Part shown: piece by piece, positions 9,720 to 18,791 of the stretch | How the letters are laid out: each line of letters begins with the position of its first letter | Numbering within the stretch: the stretch's first letter is position 1 | Source of the DNA: Chitinophagaceae bacterium | Lineage (GTDB): Bacteria > Bacteroidota > Bacteroidia > Chitinophagales > Chitinophagaceae | Direction of reading: 5' to 3' | Assembly: GCA_947380435.1 (NCBI GenBank) | Contig: CANCRC010000005.1 | Span: forward strand, 1 to 35,989 | DNA: 35,989 bases | Notes under the pieces: generated by a model | What the model saw: only the letters and a program-made list of their open reading frames with translations | Database searches by the model: none | What the model was told of the DNA's origin: nothing | Translations under genes and position numbers: made by a program

Positions 9720-11204
9720 ATGTCAAAATATATCTTATCCTTTGATCAGGGTACTACGAGCAGCCGTGCCATTTTATTTGATCATCAAGGTCAAATGCAC
9801 GCCACTGCTCAAAAAGAATTTCAACAAATTTTTCCAAAACCAGGATGGGTAGAACATGATCCCTTAGAAATTTGGAGCACCCAAATGGGAGTAGCTACAG
9901 AAGCTATTAGTATGAAAGGATTATCAGAAGATGATATAGCGGCTATTGGTATTACGAACCAAAGAGAAACCACAGTGGTTTGGAATAAAATAACTGGACA
10001 ACCTATTTATAATGCCATTGTTTGGCAAGACAGACGCACTGCCGATTTTTGCGATGCATTAAAAAAACAAGGCCATGCAAAAATGGTCCAAGAAAAAACA
10101 GGCTTGGTTATTGATTCTTATTTTTCTGGCACAAAAATTAATTGGATTTTAGATAATGTAGCAGGTGCGCGTGATTTAGCGAATAAGGGGGAGCTTATTT
10201 TTGGCACCATTGATACTTGGTTGGTTTGGAAATTAACCAATGGTAAAGTACATGTAACCGATGTGACCAATGCTTCTCGCACTATGCTATTTAATATTCA
10301 TACTCTGCAATGGGATACTGAATTATTAAAATTATTAAATGTACCTCTATCCATGTTGCCTGAAGTAAAAAGCAGCAGTGAAGTATACGGTCACACTACT
10401 CAGTTATTTGCACATCATGCAATTCCTATAGCAGGCATAGCCGGCGATCAACAGTCTGCATTGTTTGGACAAATGTGTACTTCACCCGGCATGGTTAAAA
10501 ATACCTATGGTACGGGTTGTTTTATGTTAATGCATACGGGTGAAAAAGCAGTGAGCTCAAAAAATAATTTATTAACCACTATTGCATTGCAAATCAATGG
10601 ACATACATATTACGCATTAGAAGGAAGTGTATTTATTGGAGGAGCAGTAGTGCAATGGTTAAGAGATGGCTTGCATTTAATAAGAAATTCTTCAGAAGTA
10701 GAAGCGCTTGCAAAACAAGTGGAAGAAACAGAAGGGGTTTATCTAGTACCTGCTTTTGCTGGATTAGGTGCGCCTTATTGGAATCAACATGCAAGAGGAA
10801 CTATTGTGGGTATTACGCGTGGCACTACATCTGCGCATATTGCACGTGCAGCACTTGAAAGTATTGCTTTTCAAAGTTATGATTTATTAAAAGCCATGGA
10901 AGCCGATGCGGGTATTCCCATTGCAGAATTAAGAGTGGATGGAGGCGCCACCCATAATAATTTACTCATGCAATTTCAATCGGATATTGTAAATACAAAA
11001 GTAACGCGCCCAACCATGGTTGAAACTACTGCGCTAGGAGCAGCTTATTTAGCGGGTTTAGCTGTGGGCTTTTGGAAGGACATTGAAGAGTTAAGATCGA
11101 AATGGCAAATAGATCAAACTTTTCTACCTACCGCAAAAGAAGAAAAAAGAAAGGACTGGATTCAAGGATGGGAGCGTGCTATTAAGGCTACTAATAATTG
11201 GTAA
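9720..11204 (+). CDS. glpK: Glycerol kinase
   Basis: FGGY kinase motifs: [85 protein letters not shown]. Confidence 0.97.
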   Translation: MSKYILSFDQGTTSSRAILFDHQGQMHATAQKEFQQIFPKPGWVEHDPLEIWSTQMGVATEAISMKGLSEDDIAAIGITNQRETTVVWNKITGQPIYNAIVWQDRRTADFCDALKKQGHAKMVQEKTGLVIDSYFSGTKINWILDNVAGARDLANKGELIFGTIDTWLVWKLTNGKVHVTDVTNASRTMLFNIHTLQWDTELLKLLNVPLSMLPEVKSSSEVYGHTTQLFAHHAIPIAGIAGDQQSALFGQMCTSPGMVKNTYGTGCFMLMHTGEKAVSSKNNLLTTIALQINGHTYYALEGSVFIGGAVVQWLRDGLHLIRNSSEVEALAKQVEETEGVYLVPAFAGLGAPYWNQHARGTIVGITRGTTSAHIARAALESIAFQSYDLLKAMEADAGIPIAELRVDGGATHNNLLMQFQSDIVNTKVTRPTMVETTALGAAYLAGLAVGFWKDIEELRSKWQIDQTFLPTAKEEKRKDWIQGWERAIKATNNW

Positions 11205-11314
11205 TCAAATAAATTAGGCTAGTTTGAATTACTACAAGTATTAAAATTATTATTACTATGGACTCTCCCTTTTTTTTCATAACTTAATTTATTGTTTCAC
11301 TAAAATAAAAACAC

Positions 11315-12025
11315 ATGACACCTTTCATCGCTGAATTTTTAGGCACTACACTAGTTATTACTATTGGTAATGGAGTAGTCGCCAACAATTTATTAAGTCA
11401 ATCAAAAGGAAATAATGGAGGACTAATTACCATTGTACTTGGTTGGGTGATTGCTGTATTTGTGGGAGTGTATGCAACTAGTAGTATTAGTGGTGGACAT
11501 TTAAACCCGGCGGTGACTATTGCACTTGCTAGTGCAGGCAAGTTTGCATGGGCCTTGGTACCTTCTTATATATTAGCCCAAATTTTAGGAGCTATGTTAG
11601 GTGCTTTAATTGTATGGATGATTTATAAGGATCACTTTAATGAAACCAAGGATACTGGGGCTCAATTAGCTGCTTTTTCAACAGGGCCGGCCATTCGAAA
11701 TTTACCACAAAACTTTATCGTAGAAACCTTGGCCACCATGGTGTTTTTATTGGGTATCTTTTTAATTAAGCCAGCTGGCTCCGACTTGGGGGCATTATCT
11801 GCCTTACCCGTAGCCTTACTTGTTGGTGGCATTGGCTTTGGATTGGGCGGTCCCACAGGCTGGGCGGTGAATCCAGCCAGGGATTTAGGGCCTAGAATCA
11901 TGCATTTTATACTACCAATAAAGGGAAAAGGCAGCAGTGATTGGGGCTATGCCGCAGTGCCTGTATTGGGTCCCATTGTGGGGGGAATTTTAGCTGCGAT
12001 TATCTACGTACAATTTTTGCAATAA
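11315..12025 (+). CDS. glpF: MIP-family channel, glycerol facilitator-like
   Basis: Two NPA motifs: SGGHLNPAVT and GWAVNPARDLGPR (Asp after the second NPAR favours an aquaglyceroporin); six hydrophobic segments; adjacent to glpK. Confidence 0.93.
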   Translation: MTPFIAEFLGTTLVITIGNGVVANNLLSQSKGNNGGLITIVLGWVIAVFVGVYATSSISGGHLNPAVTIALASAGKFAWALVPSYILAQILGAMLGALIVWMIYKDHFNETKDTGAQLAAFSTGPAIRNLPQNFIVETLATMVFLLGIFLIKPAGSDLGALSALPVALLVGGIGFGLGGPTGWAVNPARDLGPRIMHFILPIKGKGSSDWGYAAVPVLGPIVGGILAAIIYVQFLQ

Positions 12026-12046
12026 ACTGCCAATACCTTACCTTTG
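12016..12046 (+). promoter_or_regulatory. Candidate Bacteroidota-type promoter for atpD (TTTG-N19-TACCTTTG)
   Basis: TTTG at 12016-12019, 19-nt spacer, TACCTTTG at 12039-12046; matches the published TTTG / TAnnTTTG type consensus; 18 nt upstream of the atpD ATG. Confidence 0.65.
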
Positions 12047-12058
12047 CAGCCGAAATAG

Positions 12059-13564
<1,506 letters not shown>

Positions 13565-13608
13565 TTGCTTTAATCGATTATTTTAAACGAACACTATAAA
13601 TTGCGCGC

Positions 13609-13854
13609 ATGTTATTGGAAATTTTGACACCCGAAAAAAAGCTGTATAGCGGAGAAGTACAAGGCGTTCAATTGCCAGGTATTGACGGGCTTTTTGAAAT
13701 ATTAGATAAACATGCTCCCTTGGTAAGTGCTTTAGGTATTGGTAAGGTGAAGGTCTTACAAAAAGGGCTAGCTGCTGAAACCTATGCAATACAAGGAGGT
13801 TTTGTAGAAGTCATCAATAATAAAGCCACGGTTTTAGTAGAAGGTGTTTTATAA
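13609..13854 (+). CDS. atpC: F0F1 ATP synthase subunit epsilon
   Basis: 81-aa epsilon N-terminal domain (LEILTPEKKLYSGEVQGVQLPGIDGLFEILDKHAPLVSALGIGKVKV), directly after atpD. Confidence 0.94.
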   Translation: MLLEILTPEKKLYSGEVQGVQLPGIDGLFEILDKHAPLVSALGIGKVKVLQKGLAAETYAIQGGFVEVINNKATVLVEGVL

Positions 13855-13867
13855 AAAACGTTAATAG

Positions 13868-13891
13868 CATCCTAATTCTTTGGATGTTTTT
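13868..13891 (+). terminator. Short hairpin plus T-tract after atpC
   Basis: CATCC (13868-13872) pairs with GGATG (13882-13886), followed by TTTTT. Confidence 0.45.
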
Positions 13892-13900
13892 AAATAATTG

Positions 13901-13933
13901 TCCCGGTTGCCTAAGGTAGCCGGGATTTTTTTT
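13901..13933 (+). terminator. Intrinsic terminator after atpC
   Basis: CCCGGTTGCC-taa-GGTAGCCGGG stem (two G-T wobbles) followed by eight T. Confidence 0.85.
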
Positions 13934-13974
13934 ATATTCACATAGCCTTAGCGGGCACTAACGAACTTGAACTT

Positions 13975-15285
13975 ATGAAAAAAACATTCCCTGTAATTTT
14001 TGTTTTAATAGCGCTGTCTATTTTGGGTATTTTATTTATTCAAATTTCTTGGTTGCAAGGCTTAATGTTTTTACAAAAAAATCAATTATCAGATAAGCTG
14101 AATCAATCTGGTTTAATGGTCACAGGCGAGATAGGCAAAAAAATGAATAGTGGATTGTCTTTTCATTTACCTAAAAAGGGACTAGGATTAAACGACGATT
14201 ATCATTTACATAACTTTGATGAAACCACCATTTCCGATATATATAATTATCAGGAAATGCATAAAAAAATAGAATTTGCTTTAGAGAAATATGGTTTAAG
14301 CGATTTGCATTTTGAATTTGCTATTGCCGATAAAAAAGGTAATATAGAAATGAAGAGTAAAAAATTTGAAGATGTATTTTCGGATGAAGTAAATACTTTA
14401 CAAAGTAGAATTCCTGTGGTGCCTGCGGATATTATGGAGCCCACCGGTCCCTTTGAAACTATTATTATAGTGGCTCCCAATATTCGCTATTATTTATTAC
14501 GTTCATTATTATGGGTCATAGTAGGGGTGGTGCTATTTATTATTGTAGTACTAGCTGCCTTTTTTATTACCATTCGCTCACTTATGACACAGCGAAAACT
14601 AGTAGAAATTAAAAGAGACTTCATCAATAATATGACCCATGAGCTTAAAACGCCATTGGCCACCATTTCACTAGCGGTGGACGCTTTAAAAAGCACGAAG
14701 GTTAATACCGATCCTAAGTCGGTAGAGTATTTCAGTAATATTATTAAGGAAGAAAATGTGAGAATGAATAAGCATGTTGAAACTATTCTGCAAGCGGCAC
14801 AATTGGATAAAAAAGAAAATGAATTAAATAAACAGGAGGTAGATCTACATGATTTAATTCTGGGGGTGGTAGATAGTTTTAAATTGCAGCTAGAAGGTAA
14901 GCCTTCTAATGTGCAAACCATTTTAGAGGCCAGTCCTTCCAACATTAAGGTAGATGAAGAGCATTTGTTACATGTCTTATCTAATTTAATAGACAATGCC
15001 ATTAAATATTCTAAAAGCGAAATTGATATTATTATACAAACTAAAACATTGAATAATAAAACTTTTATAAGTATTCAAGACAAGGGCATAGGAATGGATG
15101 CCAATGCAAGAAAACATATTTTTGAAAAATTTTATAGGGCCCATTCAGGTAATGTACATGATGTCAAAGGCTATGGCTTAGGTATGAGCTATGTAAAGTG
15201 GGTCATTGATTCGCATAAAGGTCAAATTACAGTGCATAGCGAAACAGGTATTGGAACTTCTATTGAAATTATACTTCCTAATTAA
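13975..15285 (+). CDS. Membrane-bound sensor histidine kinase (HisKA/HATPase_c)
   Basis: Two TM segments, H-box FINNMTHELKTPLATISLAVDALKS, N-box LSNLIDNAIKYSKSE, G-boxes DKGIGM and GYGLGMSYVKWVIDSHKGQ. Confidence 0.93.
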   Translation: MKKTFPVIFVLIALSILGILFIQISWLQGLMFLQKNQLSDKLNQSGLMVTGEIGKKMNSGLSFHLPKKGLGLNDDYHLHNFDETTISDIYNYQEMHKKIEFALEKYGLSDLHFEFAIADKKGNIEMKSKKFEDVFSDEVNTLQSRIPVVPADIMEPTGPFETIIIVAPNIRYYLLRSLLWVIVGVVLFIIVVLAAFFITIRSLMTQRKLVEIKRDFINNMTHELKTPLATISLAVDALKSTKVNTDPKSVEYFSNIIKEENVRMNKHVETILQAAQLDKKENELNKQEVDLHDLILGVVDSFKLQLEGKPSNVQTILEASPSNIKVDEEHLLHVLSNLIDNAIKYSKSEIDIIIQTKTLNNKTFISIQDKGIGMDANARKHIFEKFYRAHSGNVHDVKGYGLGMSYVKWVIDSHKGQITVHSETGIGTSIEIILPN

Positions 15286-15361
15286 TACATAGCTTACTAC
15301 TTGGCCTAAGATTTAGCGCTTAAGTACTCTATCCCTAATACGTCTTTACTGTTTAGTCGTT

Positions 15362-16774
15362 CTACTGAATAGTAAAATAGCAACCATCTCCGTAACTTAA
15401 AAAACGGTACTGGTTTTCAATGGCATGCTGGTAAATGGTTTTCCATGAATCGCCTGTAATGGCTGCAATAATTAAAAGTAAGGTCGATTTTGGTTGGTGA
15501 AAATTAGTCACTAAGCCATTGGCTATTTTAAAGCTATATCCTGGTACAATCATTAATTGAGTACTCGTAACAAGCGAATGCATTTTATGCGACTGCATCC
15601 AGCTTAATAATTTACCTAGCGCATCTTTCACAGATATACTGGGATTGAAATTACTATCACTATTCAATACATTATTCGATGCATAATTAGTTTCATAATT
15701 CCCTTCATTATTAGTTTCATAATTAGAATCATAGGCATCCCATTGAACTAAGTGTAGGTCCTTATTTTCTTCTAGGCTAGGGTTAAGTATTAATTTTACG
15801 CCTAACCAATACAAGCTCTCTAGCGTACGCAAGGTAGTAGTACCTACTGCAATCACTGGCGTAGGCGCTGCAAGGTTTAATTCTTTTTGCTTAGCAATGT
15901 TTATTAAATAACTAAGGGTAGCATTGGTAATTTCAAAAACTTCTGCATGCATTTCATGGTCTGTAATGTTCTCTGTTTTAACAGGCATAAAAGTACCAGC
16001 CCCTACATGTAAACTAATAAAATTAGTAGTACATTTTTTTTGAGCAAGTGCATCAAATATTGCCTTGTTAAAATGAAGGCCTGCAGTGGGCGCTGCTACT
16101 GAACCTTCTTCTTTCGCGTAAGTTGTTTGATATCTATCTTTATCTTCTTCTGTGGTAGCGCGTTGTATATAAGGCGGAAGTGGAATGCTTCCAATATGCT
16201 CAATTATTTCAGAGAAAATAATAGCGTCATTGTCCCAAGAAAATTCAATTAAAAATTTTCCCTCCAATGATTTTATTTTTTTAGCACTTACTTTAATAAT
16301 GACCCTGTTGTTATTATTATTATTATTATTATTATCGTTATTATTATTTGCGGCTAGTTTATCTTTTCCATTTTTTGATGGCGTAATAATTTCAAATTCT
16401 TTTTCTAAAAAATCTTCTTTCCATTTTTTAGCACCACCTACTAAACAAATCCATTTTACTTTTCGTGTAGCCTGCATAGCCATGGACATTGGTTGATAGT
16501 CAGCGCTGGGTTCTAAACAAAAAATTTCAATGGTAGAATTATTTGCTTTTTGAAAATGAATTCTTGCAGCAATGACTTTGCTATTATTAAAAAATATTGC
16601 AGCCTTTTCAGGAATGAAATTGGCAATATGATTATAAGTGCTTTCTGCAATGATCTCTTTATCCCATACTAATAGCTTGCTATCCGATCTATTAGTAGCA
16701 GGTGTATAGGCAATACTTTGGTCTGGTAATAGGTAGTCAAAATCCTGAATAGGTAGGCTAATAAGAGGCTTCAT
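15362..16774 (-). CDS. queA: S-adenosylmethionine:tRNA ribosyltransferase-isomerase, with Asn-rich insertions
   Basis: LPDQSIAYTPATNRSDSKLLV, FFNNSKVIAARI, YQTTYAKEEGSVAAPTAGLHF, HVGAGTFMPVKTENITDHEMHAE, TTLRTLESLYW, NFHQPKSTLLLIIAA. Start placed at the ATG at 16774 (MKPLISLPIQDFDYLLP) rather than the track start at 16858. Confidence 0.95.
   Translation of the reverse strand: MKPLISLPIQDFDYLLPDQSIAYTPATNRSDSKLLVWDKEIIAESTYNHIANFIPEKAAIFFNNSKVIAARIHFQKANNSTIEIFCLEPSADYQPMSMAMQATRKVKWICLVGGAKKWKEDFLEKEFEIITPSKNGKDKLAANNNNDNNNNNNNNNRVIIKVSAKKIKSLEGKFLIEFSWDNDAIIFSEIIEHIGSIPLPPYIQRATTEEDKDRYQTTYAKEEGSVAAPTAGLHFNKAIFDALAQKKCTTNFISLHVGAGTFMPVKTENITDHEMHAEVFEITNATLSYLINIAKQKELNLAAPTPVIAVGTTTLRTLESLYWLGVKLILNPSLEENKDLHLVQWDAYDSNYETNNEGNYETNYASNNVLNSDSNFNPSISVKDALGKLLSWMQSHKMHSLVTSTQLMIVPGYSFKIANGLVTNFHQPKSTLLLIIAAITGDSWKTIYQHAIENQYRFLSYGDGCYFTIQ
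15686..15724. repeat. Direct repeat ATTAGTTTCATAATT x2, 24 nt period, inside queA
   Basis: Identical 15-mers at 15686-15700 and 15710-15724; encode the NYETN..NYETN part of an Asn-rich loop. Confidence 0.9.
16308..16348. repeat. (TTA)n / (AAT)n microsatellite inside queA encoding poly-Asn
   Basis: Eight uninterrupted TTA units at 16311-16334, one TCG, then three more TTA; encodes NNNNDNNNNNNNNN on the minus strand. Confidence 0.97.
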
Positions 16775-16778
16775 GGTC

Positions 16779-16811
16779 CAAAGGTACATATTGCCTTGAT
16801 TTTCACTGCAA
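16779..16811 (-). promoter_or_regulatory. Candidate queA promoter, TTG-N22-TACCTTTG on the minus strand
   Basis: Minus strand TTG at 16811-16809 and TACCTTTG at 16786-16779; the -7 element lies only 4 nt from the queA ATG. Confidence 0.5.
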
Positions 16812-16932
16812 TTCACCTCTTTTTCACATAAAAAACAGGCTTTTCCACAGGTTCGCACACTCTTTATTATTGAAATTCCATAAAAACCTTCTGAACCTCT
16901 TTACTGCATTGATTTTCAGCTTGGTTTATTAC

Positions 16933-16966
16933 TTGTGGAAAACTAGAACCCCTGTTTTAGCCTTTG
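16933..16966 (+). promoter_or_regulatory. Candidate mraZ promoter (TTG-N22-TAgccTTTG, one nt longer than the -7 consensus)
   Basis: TTG at 16933-16935, TAGCCTTTG at 16958-16966, immediately upstream of the GTG repeat array. Confidence 0.35.
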
Positions 16967-17006
16967 AAAGTGGTAAAATGTGTTAATTTGTGTGAACAAG
17001 TGGTAA
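16967..17006 (+). promoter_or_regulatory. Candidate MraZ operator: four 10-bp direct repeats, consensus nnnGTGkkAA
   Basis: AAAGTGGTAA | AATGTGTTAA | TTTGTGTGAA | CAAGTGGTAA in perfect 10-bp register, ending 21 bp before the mraZ ATG. Confidence 0.72.
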
Positions 17007-17027
17007 AAATCACTCTAATTATTAACA

Positions 17028-17486
17028 ATGACAGGCTTTCACGGAGAATATCAATCAACTATCGACGCAAAAGGGCGTTTCCATTTACCTGGCAGTTTGA
17101 AAAAACAGCTAGTTGAAGGGGAGAATCGCTTTATTGTAAGTAGAGGCTTTGAGAAGTGCTTGACACTTTATCCGTTAAAAAGCTGGCAAAGTATATTAGA
17201 TCGAATTAGCCAGTTGAATGATTTTGATCCAAAAGTGCGTCAGTTTAGACGTCAATTTCTTGGAGGAGCCACCGAAGTAGAATTAGATGCAGCAGGAAGA
17301 ATTTTATTGCCGCCCACTTTGCGTGAGTTTGCTTTACCAGGTAAAGAGATTGTTTTAGCCGCCGCTTTAGATCGTTTTGAAATTTGGGATGCAAGTAAGT
17401 ACAAACAGCTCTTTGAGGATTTCTCTGCAGATGCATTTAGTAATTTGGCGCAAGAGGTAATGGCAGGAATTAAAAATCAAGATTAA
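17028..17486 (+). CDS. mraZ: MraZ transcriptional regulator
   Basis: FHGEYQSTIDAKGRFHLPGSLKKQL and DAAGRILLPPTLREFA (two MraZ/AbrB-like domains); first gene of the dcw cluster. Confidence 0.96.
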   Translation: MTGFHGEYQSTIDAKGRFHLPGSLKKQLVEGENRFIVSRGFEKCLTLYPLKSWQSILDRISQLNDFDPKVRQFRRQFLGGATEVELDAAGRILLPPTLREFALPGKEIVLAAALDRFEIWDASKYKQLFEDFSADAFSNLAQEVMAGIKNQD

Positions 17487-17495
17487 GTAAAACAG

Positions 17496-18440
17496 ATGCA
17501 AAATCAACCTATTGATTCCAACGCATCTAAAGCTTTTGCTTCTTCTTATCATATTCCAGTATTATTTCAAGAATGCTTGACGCACCTTAACATAAAACCA
17601 AATGGTATTTATGTAGACGCCACATTTGGCGGCGGTGGTCATAGCAAGGGTATCTTGTCTTTATTAGGCCCTGAAGGTCGACTTATTGCTTTTGATCAAG
17701 ATGCTGATGCGCAACAAAACTTACCAAAGGACAATCGTCTTGTTTTTATCCCAGAAAATTTTAAGTATATACAACGGTTTTTACGTTTACATAAAATTGA
17801 TCAAGTGGATGGAATACTTGCCGACCTAGGCGTAAGTAGTCATCAGTTTGACGAAGGGACAAGAGGCTTTTCAACCAGACACGATGGCCCTTTCGATATG
17901 CGCATGGATCAACGCCAAAGCCAAACAGCCGCTCAAATTATTGAATCTTATTCAGAAATAGCATTGCATAAAATGTTTGAACAATATGGCGAAGTAACAA
18001 ACTCTAAAACTTTAGCTAAGCATATTGCCACTCAACGCAAGCATGTTAAAATAAATACGGTTCAAGATTTTAAAACATTTATTGCACCTGTAGTTAAAGG
18101 AAATCCTAATAAATATTGGGCACAAGTTTTTCAAGCCATAAGAATAGAAGTGAATCAGGAAATGGAAGCGCTTAAAGATTTTTTAAAGCAACTTCCCTTG
18201 TTGGTGAAGCCAGGTGGTCGCGCAGTCATAATCACTTTCCATTCCATCGAAGATCGTTTTGTAAAAAACGCTTTTCGTGTATCGCAAGAAGAAGCCGAAG
18301 ATGCCCATCCTTTTTTATCCGTAGAAAAGGAAGTTTTTTGGAAGATCATTACAAAAAAACCTGTAGTGGCTTCTGAAAAAGAGATGAAAGAAAACAATAG
18401 AAGCAGAAGCGCAAAAATGCGTGCTGCCGAAAGAGTATAA
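17496..18440 (+). CDS. rsmH: 16S rRNA (cytosine(1402)-N(4))-methyltransferase
   Basis: HIPVLFQECLTHL, YVDATFGGGGHSKGIL, ADLGVSSHQFDEGTRGFSTRHDGPFDMRMD, KYWAQVFQAIRIEVNQEM, SIEDRFVKNAF. Confidence 0.98.
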   Translation: MQNQPIDSNASKAFASSYHIPVLFQECLTHLNIKPNGIYVDATFGGGGHSKGILSLLGPEGRLIAFDQDADAQQNLPKDNRLVFIPENFKYIQRFLRLHKIDQVDGILADLGVSSHQFDEGTRGFSTRHDGPFDMRMDQRQSQTAAQIIESYSEIALHKMFEQYGEVTNSKTLAKHIATQRKHVKINTVQDFKTFIAPVVKGNPNKYWAQVFQAIRIEVNQEMEALKDFLKQLPLLVKPGGRAVIITFHSIEDRFVKNAFRVSQEEAEDAHPFLSVEKEVFWKIITKKPVVASEKEMKENNRSRSAKMRAAERV

Positions 18441-18444
18441 TAGT

Positions 18445-18789
18445 ATGTCCGTACCCATTAACCCAGCCCCTAAGAATACCATAAAAAGTATTCTTAATTA
18501 TCAGTGGATTGTTATGAACATTAGTTTCTTCTTGTTCTTAGCATTCATCGCTATCCTCTACATAGCGAATGGGCATCTTACCGACAAAACTATCCGTCGC
18601 ATTAACACCACACAAAAAGAGTTGAAGGAGCTACAGTTTGAATACAAGACTATTAAGTCTGAACTAATGCGTCGTAGTCGTGCCATTGAAGTACAAAATG
18701 CCATGGCGCCTTATGGCTTAGTCGTTTCAAAAGAAATGCCTATTCGAATTCCTATTGAAAATAAAATTAAAACCCCAGCCAAAAACTAA
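18445..18789 (+). CDS. FtsL-like small single-pass division protein
   Basis: ~114 aa, one TM segment followed by a short coiled coil (TQKELKELQFEYKTIKSELMRR), between rsmH and ftsI; ATG at 18445 preferred over the GTG at 18421 inside rsmH. Confidence 0.82.
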   Translation: MSVPINPAPKNTIKSILNYQWIVMNISFFLFLAFIAILYIANGHLTDKTIRRINTTQKELKELQFEYKTIKSELMRRSRAIEVQNAMAPYGLVVSKEMPIRIPIENKIKTPAKN

Positions 18790-18791
18790 TT

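Noticed and set aside
16308-16348. ON/OFF phase variation of queA through the repeat tract
   Set aside because: Repeat unit is 3 nt, so slippage keeps the frame; only loop length would change.
16185-16496. 103-aa plus-strand ORF containing poly-Leu opposite queA
   Set aside because: Artefact of the TTA microsatellite read on the other strand; queA motifs clearly place coding on the minus strand.
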